In this document: piece by piece, positions 24,001 through 36,100 of the stretch
Position numbering within the stretch: the stretch's first letter is position 1
How the letters are laid out: every line of letters starts with the position of its first letter
Assembly (NCBI RefSeq): GCF_000224145.3
Contig: NC_020167.2
Coordinates: 2,557,611-2,621,610 of the forward strand
Direction of reading: 5' to 3'
From: Ciona intestinalis
Taxonomy: Eukaryota > Chordata > Ascidiacea > Phlebobranchia > Cionidae
Length of the DNA stretch: 64,000 nt
Program-made: the position numbers and the translations under genes
The notes under the pieces: generated by a model
Databases searched by the model: none
Seen by the model: the letters and a program-made list of their open reading frames with translations, nothing else
What the model was told of the DNA's origin: nothing

Positions 24001-26060
24001 TCCTTCATTGCATGCACTTCATTCGATTGCTCAGTACTAGTAGGAGCCTCGCTTACAGGCATCAGCGATGGCTTTGAACTGCTTATTGATGAATGGGTAC
24101 TTCTACTTTGCAAAAGTTTTTCAGTCACCTCATCCCGAGGCCAATAGTCTTCGCTAACTTTACGTGCCTTTAGCATTGGTTGACTGTGAACCACTTGTTC
24201 ATTGTCAGCATCTGCGTCAGCCTCATTTAATGACGTTCTCCTATCTCGTTTCGCTTGATCGGTTTTAGAGTTGACCTGCTCTGAAGGTTTGCTAGAATTG
24301 AATGCGTGGCCAAACTTAGTCTTCAGTTGTTCCTGTGAGTTAAAAAGTTCTCTTAGATTGCCGACTGGCTTTGTTTTGTATTGTGGTAGCTGTACGCCGT
24401 TTTTTTCTATTGCAGTTTTACGGCCTGCGGCGGTGTCATGCTCATCAATACTAGGACTAGAAGTTACCTTGTTGCTTTGCACTGCCACATCCGACACTGG
24501 ATTATTCGGTGATTGATTTGTGCTATTTATTTGCGTTGGTGAACCCTCCTTTTGCACTTCTTCCAAGGGGGCCGATATTTGCTTTCCACTAATGATTAAC
24601 TTTTCCCGAGATTCGCGACGACCGGTCTCTCGTCCCAATTTGGGCTGTACCTTCGGCACGACCGTAGCTTCGTTCGGAGTGGAATGATCTATTCTACCTT
24701 CCACCAAGTTTTGCACGGTAGTAGGCTGAAAGTTTCTCGGTGAAGTTGATATCTTGCCGACCGAATCAACCGATGGGCGTTTTTCGCGAGACTGATACTG
24801 CTTTCCCATATAATCACTCGCCTCGGAAGTTTTCGGCGACCGATCGTTCACTGAGCTCACTTTGTTGGCAAGCTGTCTACTAATGTCGGAAGTTCCAACT
24901 CCGTGGTCTGAAACTTTTCTCGGTGGAGTTGCTATGACGTAATCCGGCGTATGAATAGGCCGTTGTTGATTCGCTCGGTTACGAAGTCGATTTCTTCTTG
25001 TTCTTCTTCCGGGCTGACTTTCTGAATCAGCGTCCGAAATATCCTGTACACTTTTTGCTGGTCGCGTCGACGATCGAGTACTGGAATCCTCGACGCTGCT
25101 ATTGTCACTGCTGCTGCTACTCGATAACCTATTGTCTCCGATACGAGCCACTTGGCGATCAACAAAGCTTTTTCTTGAACTTCTGCCGTTCGCAGTTGAA
25201 CCTGTGGTATACGTATGTTTCTTGTGCTGAAAAATATCGTAATCCGCAGTCCTGTGCTGCTGCCGCGGAGTTTCTACAACTGGTTGGATATACGTCGGCA
25301 AGTACTTTATCGCATTCGCTTGGTTGGCTTGGCCTACCGCACTGTCATCTGCAGTTGATGTACCGTTTTCTAATCGTAGGTGCTGTCGCCTGGCTCCCCT
25401 CCCGCTTCTCTCTCTTCGTCTTTTAGCCATGGCTCTGTCAGGTTCTTGTTTCTGCTGCACTGCACTCTTGACAGAAGGTTTCGCTGAAGCAAAATTGGGT
25501 TTGCTTGATTCATTCACGCGCGTGATGTAATCTGGGACGATTCTCGATCGATCGCTCTCCGCCGTGTGGTTATAGTTAGCTCTCTTCCCCTCACAAGTGG
25601 CGAAATGGTTGCCACCGATGTTGTTTAGTGTTTGTTTTAACTTTATTTCACTTCTTTTAGCATCACCGGTTGTTTTGCTGAAAGCATCAACGAGTTTTGA
25701 ATAGTTATTGATTGACATTGTTTCAGAATCTCGGGACAGTTTCCTCACAGTGTCGAACATGATATTAAACTCCTCTTCCCCCGGTATGGTCACTTCACCA
25801 CCTTCGCTGATGATCGGACTCTCACTGCGAGCACCCAATCTCTTCTTGACAGAGGCGGGACTGCCTCCGCCCGTGACTTTGGTTGGTTTTAGTCCATCGG
25901 TCGTGTCGGTTCCAGTCCGACGAGAACGAGTGTGTCTAGCGGGCGAAGTTCCACGAGAACGTGGCAGAACCGAAGATAACATATCCCGAGCTAGCAACCG
26001 TCGGTTGTTGTCGATTATACTTCTGTTTTCATCTTTGGCATTTTCGTTTTTGTCTGGCAT
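44..26060 (-). CDS. ARHGEF17: Rho guanine nucleotide exchange factor, ARHGEF17/TEM4-like (3' end outside window)
   Basis: Activates Rho-family GTPases by nucleotide exchange. Exons in transcript order: 26060-21861, 21614-21537, 20034-19849, 14131-14015, one copy of the duplicated block (12545-12453, 12382-12286, 12024-11945, 11731-11678, 11457-11348, or the equivalent 9568-8367 set), 7120-7026, 5346-5231, 3779-3658, 3530-3439, 2711-2554, 2082-1999, 189-44. Phases agree throughout if only one copy is used. About 1942 codons lie in the window. Residues 1-1400 are Ser/Thr-rich and look disordered. The DH domain starts at RKHVVRNLLETEESY and contains SDLMIKPVQRIPRYEL, the conserved DH helix. PH-type exons follow (KKDRSLWLFNDLLMC, SKYKFLWKFPLED). 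C-terminal exons hold FMKAIPISKTRNGMQFSCAA and VWVCNTDGYVGQ, features I know from ARHGEF17; the C-terminal propeller region should lie beyond the left edge. An in-frame TAG at 26076-26078 supports the start. The family call is by recall of ARHGEF17, not by search. Confidence 0.9.
844..1020. mobile_element. MITE-like inverted-repeat element, copy a
   Basis: The ends are near-perfect inverted repeats: a TATAGTAG(A/G)GTGGGGGAAG start and the reverse complement at the right end. The element is about 177 bp with no coding capacity, in an ARHGEF17 intron. The interior (TAGCACATAATATCCAGATATCCTG) is shared with other copies in this window. Confidence 0.8.
1541..1821. mobile_element. Second inverted-repeat element, 281 bp
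   Basis: ACCCTTTTTGCATGG at 1541-1555 is matched by its exact reverse complement at 1807-1821. Internal GCG/CGC-rich palindromic stretches (for example near 1568-1605 and 1780-1800) suggest a longer imperfect hairpin. No coding frame. It looks like a non-autonomous DNA transposon unrelated to the TATAGTAGGG family. Confidence 0.6.
3948..4143. mobile_element. MITE-like inverted-repeat element, copy b
   Basis: Same family as 844-1020. The left end is TATAGTGGGGTGG and the right end GTGTCCCATCTCCCCACACC followed by CTACTATA. About 196 bp, in an ARHGEF17 intron. The short open frames across it are not genes. Confidence 0.8.
4580..4629. other. Assembly gap (50 N) flanked by an identical 45-bp overlap
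   Basis: The 45 bases before the N run (4535-4579) are identical to the 45 bases after it (4630-4674). This again indicates two contig ends that overlap and were not merged. It lies in the ARHGEF17 intron between the 5231-5346 and 3658-3779 exons. Confidence 0.95.
4843..5034. promoter_or_regulatory. Cluster of TGACGTCA (CRE-type) palindromes in an intron
   Basis: Perfect TGACGTCA octamers occur at 4843, 4881, 5007 and 5027, plus TGACGTAA at 4863. The octamer is the consensus CREB/ATF site. The flanks are AT-rich, and the two right-hand sites sit in similar GATGACGTCAT contexts, so this may be part of a repeat rather than an enhancer. Function is not shown. Confidence 0.35.
7823..10676 (-). 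repeat. Copy 1 of a duplicated ARHGEF17 DH/PH block (likely unmerged contig end)
   Basis: This stretch matches 10802-13658 almost base for base, with scattered substitutions and small indels. It carries five exons: 9568-9476, 9405-9309, 9046-8967, 8753-8700 and 8476-8367 (minus strand), which encode the DH core and the start of the PH domain. It ends exactly at the N run at 10677, while the other copy begins exactly at the other edge of that run. That is the pattern expected when two overlapping, probably allelic, contigs are placed end to end. The coding differences I found are all synonymous (for example GAA/GAG in the 97-bp exon and CTG/CTA in the 54-bp exon). Confidence 0.9.
10677..10801. 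other. Assembly gap (125 N)
   Basis: Run of N between the two copies of the duplicated ARHGEF17 block. Sequence on either side belongs to the same roughly 2.85 kb unit, so the true gap is probably negative (an overlap). Confidence 0.98.
10802..13658 (-). repeat. Copy 2 of the duplicated ARHGEF17 DH/PH block
   Basis: Second copy, starting directly after the gap. It carries exons 12545-12453, 12382-12286, 12024-11945, 11731-11678 and 11457-11348, each the same length as its partner in copy 1 (93, 97, 80, 54 and 110 bp; offset about 2.98 kb). The five exons total 434 bp, which is not a multiple of three. Splicing copy 2 directly into copy 1 would therefore shift the frame and reach a stop within the next exon. 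Only one copy can be used in an intact DH-PH protein. Confidence 0.9.
15166..15202. repeat. Perfect 15-bp hairpin with 7-nt loop
   Basis: ACCATAGTATACTGA (15166-15180) is followed after seven bases by its exact reverse complement (15188-15202). It lies in the 5.7-kb ARHGEF17 intron between exons at 14131 and 19849. It could be a transposon relic or a structured RNA element. Confidence 0.7.
18338..18521. mobile_element. MITE-like inverted-repeat element, copy c (diverged)
   Basis: Diverged member of the TATAGTAGGGTGGGG family. The left end is CTAGGGTGGGGGGACGGGAT and the right end AAAAGGTGTCCCATATTTTC with a decayed terminus. The shared interior includes AAACAATTACCAACGG. Confidence 0.7.
21861..26060 (-). 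CDS. ARHGEF17: ARHGEF17-like giant first coding exon (1400 codons, disordered N-terminus)
   Basis: A single uninterrupted exon encodes about 1400 residues, from MPDKNENAKDENR to GFQVDKL, and ends at a GTACGTG donor in phase 0. The composition is Ser, Thr, Asn, Pro and charged residues with polyserine runs and no recognisable fold, as in the long N-terminal region of vertebrate ARHGEF17, which also sits largely in one exon. Short blocks near the end, such as RSCSEPVPMDKLENR and QAPSLNDVMGD, look more ordered and may be binding motifs. The frame stays open for a few codons past the donor into intron sequence, which is not real coding. Long open frames on the opposite strand here are shadows. 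Confidence 0.92.
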
Positions 26061-26221
26061 GTTGCGAACTCTGCTCTACTTCACAATGATGTAAGAAACA
26101 ATCACTCAGCATTCCACGTATGCTTAGTTAACCAGATAAAATAATTACAAAGGTTTTGAGACATCGAAATACCTGTGACAAATGGTACCAACTGTATATA
26201 TCAGATTAACATAAATCAATC

Positions 26222-26282
26222 CAATATACTGACAGGTCAGTACTGTGTATTTAAAATAGCGTACTGATTGGTCAGTATATTG
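26222..26282. repeat. Imperfect 22-bp inverted repeat (61-bp element)
   Basis: The left arm 26222-26243 (CAATATACTGACAGGTCAGT...) pairs with the right arm 26261-26282 with three mismatches across a 17-bp spacer. It lies about 160 bp upstream of the ARHGEF17 start codon, in the likely promoter or 5' untranslated region. It could be a mini-transposon relic or a dyad binding site. Confidence 0.6.
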
Positions 26283-28370
26283 ATTCTGTCGGGTAATTCT
26301 CATGTCGAATTTAGCAGTCAAATTTGTTTTCTTTTTTCATATTAAACTAATTCACACCTGGTACTCTCTGAACGACTAGGTTATTTTAAAATCCTAACAA
26401 TATACAATCACAGCAGCTGGCGACGTATGAAAACGCACATTCCATATCCAACCAACTTTTATTCGCTGACATTTCAACGAAAGAACCCCACAGTGCAAGT
26501 ATTCTCAGTGCGCTCATTAATCATTGAGTTATTCACTGTGCGAGAGATTCACGCCTAAGCTTACTCTCTTTGCTTTTAATCCTGTTTAGCAGAAACCTAA
26601 AACGTGAGACTGCCGTGCTGACCCATCGAATATTATCTCATGATGCTGAAGGCGCCATTGTTATGTCGGTGACTGAATCCTACACCGTTGTATTGAACTA
26701 ACCATTCAAGTCAAAGTGCAAACGTATACACTACACTACACAGTGACGCTCGCTTGTCGAGAGCTAACAAGTGGATTGTATGGCGAAGTTAAACACGCCT
26801 AAATAGCTCACTACACGCGACAGGAAACTGAATGAAAGAAAGTTGTGCAAGTAAAACCAACCCTTGGTGAAGTGCACAAAGATCTTTATCTGTCTACTGC
26901 GTTGTACTTGGCTGTCGACACACCACCTTTATGAACACTTGGACTAATTCTACTTACAAAGTAAGCAAAACTGACGTCAACGGCGTCATGGGCTTAAATC
27001 TACAATACACTATGCGCAAAATCGTGACTCAAATCTTAGGCTTTACTTCGCACGATTATTAACAAAACGATATTAGAATGTACGTTAAGAACTAAAACAT
27101 TGGAGTCAAAGAAAACTATTATTGTTCACAACACTGCGTTCTTTCTTAAACTGACAAGAACTAAGAAGACTTTACATCCAAATGCGGGGCCATAAATCCC
27201 TAATCCCTGCTTGCAGTGCGTCGCCCATAAACTAGCGCAAGCTAAAGTAAACATATTAACCTAAAAACAGACGAGGCTCGCCTGTCGCCCTCACATAATT
27301 CGCCATTATCCGTCTCGAGGCTGTGGCACAATCGCTCCAGCAAACCGAACACCAATCACTCTCCAAACGATCGAAATTCTTACTTTACTCTTTCACGGCA
27401 GACGAAATGTGTTTTTTTCGTCTCCGCGCTTTCTTTTCGTCTCATTGCCCATCACTTTTCGACTAACCCTCGGGGTACGGTTTAACCTTCCTGGCGTGAG
27501 CTCAGTTTGACGAGGCGGCGAGCCGTGACCGAGCTAAACCTAGTAACTAACTCGAGGCGATCTTCTGTCATGCCGCAGGAATGCGTACGGGCTCGCAAGT
27601 CGCAGCAGCATCGTCTCACTCATGGCCAGTTAAGCTTGCAAACTGAGCGAGCACGCTTTCAGGCGCCGACAAGCCGGAGAAGCTCTGACGCTGCGAAAAA
27701 TTGAGATACAGAAATGTTCCACTGCCTGGTAATATTTCTTTTTTTCAAATCTCTATACAACCGGGGTAAATACACACAAAGAAGAACCCTTGACGGGGAG
27801 GGTAAAATAAACACTTCAGTGCGGTATCGTTCCCGGCACAGTGAGAAAACTCGTTTAAGCAACTAAATCCCGATCAAACGAGATTAAGCCACCTTTCTGC
27901 TACTAACACACACGGTAAAAACGCGGGTAAACAGTGTTTTGTGTTGCTAATATGATTAATACATTTAAATATTTGCCACTCATCTCTTTTTCATTAAACT
28001 CATGTCATTGGCATACCAAAAATTTTGCAAGTGTGAGTACTTGGTCGCCTACGCACAAAAATTCAAGCGCCCTCAGCAGTTGCTTTGCCGGGCAGGATTT
28101 TCGTAGTCTCGGCTGAGCTTACATATGACGTCAAAACAGCATTACGCAGGCTTGTTGCTAACTACATGACTTGTTACTGTAGACGCCGCATTGCTGTCGA
28201 AATCTGCACTATCTACAAAACGAAGGGAGATTTTGCGATGAAAGAAAGATGGTTATAGTCTTAGGTTACGTTGTTATGTTGCATTGAAGCGGTTAGATAA
28301 CCCACGCCACACTATTACTGATTACGACAAGCGATACATTCACAGTTCAACACTATTCGTTCGTAAATTA

Positions 28371-28571
28371 TATATTAGGGTGGGGGAAGATGGGACACCT
28401 TTTCTTTCCGTTTTTACCGTCTTATTTGGTAGTAAACAAAGAACATTCAAAAAATATTATTATACCGGATACCCACGACTTCCATATACCGTTGTTGCTT
28501 GTTTAAAACACAATCAGGATACTTGGATAATAAGTGCTAAAGGTGTCTCGTCTTCCCCCAACCCTACTATA
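28371..28571. mobile_element. MITE-like inverted-repeat element, copy d
   Basis: About 200 bp with ends TATATTAGGGTGGGGGAAGA and CTTCCCCCAACCCTACTATA. The interior lies in the opposite orientation to copies a-c. Confidence 0.8.
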
Positions 28572-29756
28572 TGTAAATTATCAGACGGCGTGTGTATTTC
28601 ACTACATTGTTGTCCATTACTTAGCAGGGCACTTCACTACAAGTATTTTTTCTTAACTGTCTTTCTGCATACGATCAATTTACTGAATTTGTCATTTTAC
28701 TGGCTATTCCAATCGGCGAGTCGATTCTATCTACCAACTACCGTAACTTACACGTCGAACCATTCAAAGGAGATTAGCTTAGCAAGCTTACATAGTACTA
28801 AGTGGCAAGCTTAACTACTTCATGCTCTGAAGAACTGCCGTGGTTCAGTTTATTGAGAACAGAAGCTTACTTTGTTTACTAACAACCGTCGATTCATTAG
28901 CGCGACCGTTGCGCAACAATAGCTGGTCTTGAAGTACATAAACTCGCGACTGTCGCGTTTACCTATGCTCAATAAAGCGTACCAGTCAGTTGAATCAATT
29001 AGGGAGAGCCTCTGTGTTGTACTAGAAACAACAGTTTATAGATCGGTGTTTGGTCACCTCTGTAAACTCGCGTTAATCATTTGCTCACTTACTGTATAAG
29101 TAAGATTTCGAATTTGCCAAGTAGCCCACAATCACTGATAACGCATATACCCCGCATGTTGCCAGATAAAAATATCCTCTCACTGCGCAGTATTTTCTGG
29201 CATTTCCTGACTTGCCGGAATTTGGTTTAAATGCTTCACTGTTTATATACGAATTTAACTGCCATTACCGCTGAACAAAATGTCTGAGACTGAACCTGTC
29301 TCATTCTGGTATTGCCAAAGCACTCATCCGTTTAAAAGAAATTAAACTCCGAGATCTAATATACGGACACCTGTAGGAAAACTATGAATAATTAATATCG
29401 AGCTTTACTAGACAACAGAACAAATAAATGATTCAATTTCTCAAGTACAACAAAAGGGTCATTCCACACTCAACCACTTCAATACCACAATTAAGAGGAC
29501 AGTATTGAATATAAACTTCAATATGAAAGTAATTACGATCAAAAGGAGATTTCTTCAGCGTCTCAATTGCATTTGGAGGGTTTTTAAACTTCCGTTTTGT
29601 CTGGTATTTAACAAGGATAATTTTGAGCGATCCTATACCGTCAAATGTAAGTTGAAGCAACGCGTACATAAGATAATATTCTAACATGTCATGCACGCCG
29701 TTACATTTAGGTCAAAATAAACAGTAAATGCAAATTTGACAACGCTAATGTGGTAA

Positions 29757-29950
29757 AGTAGGGTGGGGGAAGATGGGACACCTTTCCTATTATTTTCTCG
29801 TCCCATTAGGTCGTAAACAATGAACATCCAAATAATTACAAAACCGTACGCTCATAACGCCTATAGACCGTTACTAATTGTTAAAAACAAGATCAAAATA
29901 TTTGTATATTATATCCTAAAGGTGTGCCGTCTCCCGCTACCCTACTATAT
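29757..29950. mobile_element. MITE-like inverted-repeat element, copy e
   Basis: About 194 bp with ends AGTAGGGTGGGGGAAGATGG and CCGCTACCCTACTATAT. The interior contains the shared ATTTTCTCGTCCCATT block, in the same orientation as copy d. Confidence 0.8.
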
Positions 29951-30144
29951 TAACATTGGGAAACCAACACGTAAAGCAAAGAAACAAAAAGTTTGGTAAA
30001 TTTAGTGAACCTCTATATAAAGCAGCCATGTGATGATTACATATACAGCAAATACTCGTTTAAGACGCGTAGGATGGTTACACATATTAAACTAAACAAG
30101 ATAACACCAAAAGCAAGAATTGAAATATCCTGACGATATGCCCA

Positions 30145-33100
30145 TCAACGACATGAGACGATCGACCGATTCCCAATTAAAGAATTGAGCTTTTCAAATT
30201 GTTCTTCGTTCATCATGATATGTTTCGAGTTTACGTCTAAGTTCGAATGATTAATCGTGCCAATCAACTTCGGGGTTGTTGCCGATAATTCCTGAAAATA
30301 CCAAATACAATTGATTAATTTTGGGTACATTAATAGAGGCATATGTGACTATATTTCACAAACTGTGTGCAGAAGTTTTTTGCACAATGTACGAAAAAAA
30401 AATGTTAACAGATCTTGTTTCCAGGTTTGACGCGAAACTACACTAGAGATTTGCCATATGTTGTATTAAACTGTAGAATAAGTTTCTGTAACGGTTGTGT
30501 GGCGCAAACGGATCGAGAGTACACGCCGTGCTGTCCCATTAGTTGGAAAGCGCTGTTCCGTATTGACGTGCGTATTGCACAGTTTTAAACGTGAAGTACA
30601 ACTTTTTTACCATTAGATATCATATTACAATTTTTACATTTGTGGTTAAGAATTGTGAATATTTACGGCTATAACGACGTGTGGACATTTATTTAATGAC
30701 TTTATTTAAGTGAGGTAATAAATCGTGAAAATTTGTTCAGCTTTGTAAACAACAATTTCCTGCTGAGAGATGTTTGAAATGTCTTAATAAACATTTTACC
30801 GGTATATGCTGATGAGTCGTTAAAAGTTTATTTTTTAAGAAATATCTTGGAAAATAGGTTAGGTACATTTTCTCTTATCACCATACGATGTGCACGATAA
30901 CAAAAAAAATGCCTTATAACACATACACTATACCCTATACGGAATAACATAAGAAATACATAAACAGAATCTTACGTTGATTAATGCCGGTGACGAAAAA
31001 TCGTGAAGTTGACTCCGTAATTGCATGTTCTTCTTCAACGAGAGTACATGTTGAGTTTTCAACGCAATTTCATGAACCTTTGCCTCCGCAAGTTTCAACT
31101 GCAACTTTTGGTCCTTTAGCGCCTCTAGCGGTGAGTGGCTCCCGACCGGGTATGGACCTGTGGAGGGTACAAAGTTACAATAAAATCAACCAGAACCTAA
31201 TTACATTGGTGGTCAATAAAGTAAATTAAAAGGCAGCAAATATGTAAACTACCATAGGTGAAAACAAGATACAAAGATATTGATCTGATCAGCAACAGTA
31301 AGAATAAAAATAATTGAAATCTCTATCTTCTTGTATTGATAAGACACCCCTGTATCAATGCTTGAAATGACTACAAGTGGGGATAAATAAAAGAAATTTA
31401 TTCAATATTGTTTTAAAAACGGGCAACACTAGGGCTAGTATTGGGTATATATATAAACATTTAGTATGGTGGGGAAAGACTGGACACCTTTAGCACATAA
31501 CATCCAAATATCCCGATAGTGTTTTAACTATAACAACAGTCTTATATGGGATACGGTTTTATAATTCTATGTTCTTTGTTTACTACTAAATTGAATGAAA
31601 AAATACAATGCAAATGTGTCCCATCTTCCCCCACCCTACTGTATTACTACAGGTTATTCTTACATATGGGACTTAAATGCTACAAATTTAGGGATATTTT
31701 CTTCATACAATAGATTCTAATTACCGGGTTTCCGGTTGCTTATGTCAATTATTGGGGTGATGGCGAGCTTGGTGAGATCAGTGCTAAGTTTTGCGAGTTG
31801 CGATCCCATTTTGTGAACTTCTTTCGGAACTTTATCGTTTGAAGGGAGCGTTAATGGAGACAACGTCTGTGAGAAAAAATATTTTTTTGTTACCTAAAAA
31901 AATATGAATAAAACTTCACATGATAAATAGATTGTAACATTAGCATGAGCTATATATGATCATTGAGAACACATTTATATGAAACTTAACACATTTGTTT
32001 TAAAAACCTTTAATTCTTGCACAATCTTTCGTCCCATCAGACGACTGCACTCAGAATTTTTAGCACGAAGTGCGATTTGAAGCGCATGTATTTGCTGAGT
32101 CAGCATTGGTGAGTCATGAACTGCAGCAGGAGCTGGTGATCCTGAAAAGTCGCATTATTGTAATAAATTAAAATTACATAGTTAATTGAAACATCATTAC
32201 AATGAATGGTTTGCAAAGCTTTAATGGCTAGTTTTATAAAATGATGAAACAAAACCTTAACTGTAGTTTTATAATATATTAAGTACTATTAAGTAATTAT
32301 CACATATCATATTTTATTTATAATAACTATTAGTTATGTATTACCCAATAGTAAGCAAAGAGAGGAGAGAATTAGCAGCAAAAGCTACTTGAGTAAAAGT
32401 GTTAAATAAAAACGTATCTGCTAAACCCACATGCTAAAGTTTAAATTATTGAGACATGTAAGGTAATTTAAAAATGTCTTTATATATTAACGTTTGCTAT
32501 ATAGACTAATTCTTCTCCACATAAAGTGATGAAGATCATAAAGATCACCTGTTGATGCAGCAGCGAGGATCGACGCAACTCCTGATGATGTTCCAGGTGA
32601 TGCTGCTCCAAGTCCGATGGGCTTCATACCAAGATCTGAGAAGACGCTCTTTTTTGCTTGCGATGCAAGGCGAGCTTTTAACTCGGTCTTCTCGCGCTCA
32701 AGCGTGTCGATGTCGTTTTGTAAAGCATCGAGTGTCTCATCATACTCCCTATTGTTACATCATACTTGTTAGTTTCAATACAAACATGAAAGCCTATTTG
32801 TACAATACGGTTTTCATTTAAAACAATACGTTTATAATTTTAAACGATACGATTTTTGTACATATAAGCGGTCATTTTAAAAATGACCAAAAACTCATTT
32901 TTATTGCCTACACTCCTTACACCATTATTGTTAGCACAAAAGTGTCATATGGCACACCGTGTGTGATGGATTCATAGACCTTGTATGTTTTAAATTTACC
33001 AAGTACATTGTGGGTGCTCATCTTTTTATCTTTATTTTGTTTTTCTGCCAATTCGGACAACCTATTAGTGTCCACTGGGAGCAATTAAAACACCAGTACA

Positions 33101-36100
33101 CTATGTGGCATCATCAAGCTTTGATCATGGTATCTCCAGCTGTATTGCATTGTTTTAATACTATTACCAGTGTTATATCATCACTACGTCATTAATACAT
33201 AGCACAAATGTATATCAATAAACCTTACAGTCAATGAAGATTTTAAATCAGATTTTATGCTCTTAAACTGTCACTGCCTTCCCTAAGTTTAAAAAAGTTT
33301 GATATATTTTAATGTTTAATATATTTGATAAAATATTACCACACCATAAACCATTCTTACTTTTCTTTCTTCTTCATATCTTCAGTTAATGAATCTAACT
33401 TGAGTTGGATGAGACTTGCTTTATCATTTCCTTCCTTTCCAGCTTTTTCCAGTTTTCTTTCCAGAATTCCTGGTTAAAATAATAAAATATTTAGCTAAAA
33501 TCATACAATGGCCCATATCTGTTTTATTTTACCACAAGATAGACTTGTTCTTTTAAAAGCTTATCTAAAGATAATTTACTAACAATATCACTCCTGCAGA
33601 TTAGTTATTAGAGAATATATTATACCAGATACCTGGTCTCTTAAAATCAGCATATATCAAGAACAGTATATAATTTATCATTAAATGTTATACAACATTG
33701 AAATACCAATTCTTATTTTAGCTTCTGACATATCTTCTGTCTTCACCCGAACAGCTTTCCTCAGATCAGCGATTAAAATATCTTTATCCTCGATTTGCTT
33801 CACCAAGCCATTACTGTCCATCATGTCTGACTTAACAACTTCTGCTCGCTTCTCTACAGGAGGAACAACCTAACCATACAAGATCGTGAATATAAATGCT
33901 AGGAATGAGATGTTGGAATTAGTGGTGGAAAATGTAATATAAGCCAGCATATATACTATGTTGCTGCTAGGATATTATTCTTGATTTGTTAATAATTTCT
34001 TCCGATATGTGTTTTCTAACTGATATTTCAACAACCTGTATAGGACATCAAAATGTTGGTTAGGAAATACATGCCAGAAGACCTGATTTACAAAGTGTTA
34101 AAGTAGCTATTTTGGTTAATGAATTTAGCAGCAGTAAAACCCAATTTGTCGAAACAAAGTAAATTTGTGACACACTGACACTATGGTCCTTTGCCACATG
34201 ATTTATGTAGTATGAAGTTATCAACTTATCATATTTTGCTCCATTTTAGGCTGGAAAGTATGAGCATAAAATATTTATAAAAATATTTTGTATTTCACAC
34301 CAGACACAGCATGCTAAATACTTGTAATGGCTAACTCGATGCAATACAGCTTAACAAAAACAAATGAACACCAATGCCAAATAAAAGAAGAAAAAAATGT
34401 GTATTTATTTAAAAAAAAAGGAATTCTCATGTAAATAAAACATATTGATTATTAATTATATAAAAAAAGTATAGAAATAAAACAAATACGCGTCTGAGTG
34501 CGATGTGGTGTGTCAGCACCGGTCACATAAAGAACTTAAATGGCCTTTACAAGTGTTGGGGTAATGCGCCGAATCTGGCCTAAACCTCAGAACAAGGACC
34601 TGACCTATTAAGAGTAAAAAATAAATAAATAAATGATTTCAACAACCAACCTTAGCTGGGGGGTTGGTACTGTCATATTCTCCCTCTTGCATTGCTGTCA
34701 CCATTGCATTCATAGTTGCCATCACATTACCAAGTGATAGACGAGCTGCTTCATACACGGGCTGATCCTCATATACCTGATGTAATAATAATATAATACA
34801 ATGTATGAAAATAATAACTCACAGCAATCACCAACTGCATTGCTACTCGTAGGTAGGCGGGAAGTGTATAAATTAGGATATCGGGGTTATAACTCCTTGT
34901 ATGCAAGGATTAATAAAGAGGTCATTTATTTATTTAAAAATGTAAAAAACATAAGTTTTACATAAATAAAATTTATTTAGTCTTTCAAACAATTATATGT
35001 AAATAATTAACACGTTACACATAAAAAAAACGGTAAAAACTTTTTTTAATCTTTTAACTAATTAAATGTAAAAGCAATTGATTAAGGAACTTACTGTAAG
35101 CGCAGCTTTATCAAGTGCACCTTGCATGGCGGGAGTTGCAATAGGAGATGTGTCATTTATTCGGTTCAACTTGCCACATTCCATCACCCACTTCTTTGTA
35201 AGCTCATATACTTGACTGATGTTCGTCAAACTCTCTGATAATCGAGATTTGACCTGGTAATTATAAAAAATATGCTTAAAACTGAAACTAAAGATTTAAA
35301 TTGTTTATGTCTGTAGCTATAACTTTATATGAACTATCTACATGCCTGCTGTTATGTCTATACTCTCAAAATTTTATCTGTTTTAAACAAAACAACAAAG
35401 TTTATTTTCAAAGGTCAGATGTGTAGTAATACCGCAGTCCACCAACATATAAACAAATCTTAATAAAAGAAAACTAGTTTATTGATTGAAACTTTAGCCA
35501 AAAACCCAGATCCCCTGACATGTCTCACCGTAGAATTTCAACCGTATAGAATAGAAAATAGGTATGTAATGACTAACAACAAATTAAATTCAAATTACTG
35601 AAACTAGAAAATGTAATATAGCAGTTGTCAGTGGTAGTATCCGGGTTATAAAGTAATAAGCTGTAATTTAATAACAAATAATGGACCAACCCTAGCCTAA
35701 ATTTCAGGTGCTATGGCATGAATCCCGACTTCCATGGCATGCCATGCCACAGGACATCACCCATACAGAATAAATATAACACACCATAACCAAACTTAAC
35801 ATGACACTTACGCTGTCATCAAAATCCAACCTAGTTGACACATTAATTGATGAAGAAGACTGTGGCATTCTGTGGCGAATCTTTTTACAAAACTGTCGAA
35901 TATCGTCGCAAGATGTCCCTAGATCTTTAAGTAGGATCGCCACGTCACTTGTTTCCTGGCCCACCTGTTTGTTTTTGTATATTTATATTTTAAAACTCAT
36001 AAGGGATATTTTAAAACTTATAAGGGATATTTTAAAACTCTTAAAACAAATTTTAAAACGTTTTAACATTTAAGTTTAAAAACTAAAAATTTAATTATAT

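Larger units (their letters stand above)
26061..30144. other. Intergenic region between ARHGEF17 start and DCTN1 3' end
   Basis: About 4.1 kb without a supportable gene. It should contain the ARHGEF17 promoter and 5' untranslated exon(s), and the DCTN1 3' flank. It holds a palindrome at 26222-26282 and two MITE-like copies (28371-28571 and 29757-29950). The open frame spanning 28284-28814 is largely built over the MITE and is not a gene. Confidence 0.65.

Noticed and set aside
22000..25700. Several plus-strand open frames of 60-142 codons opposite the ARHGEF17 first exon
   Set aside because: Antisense shadows of a long Ser/Thr/Pro-rich exon; no domain, splice or start support.
28284..28814. 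176-codon plus-strand open frame
   Set aside because: Much of it crosses a MITE-like element (28371-28571), and the rest has no recognisable domain.
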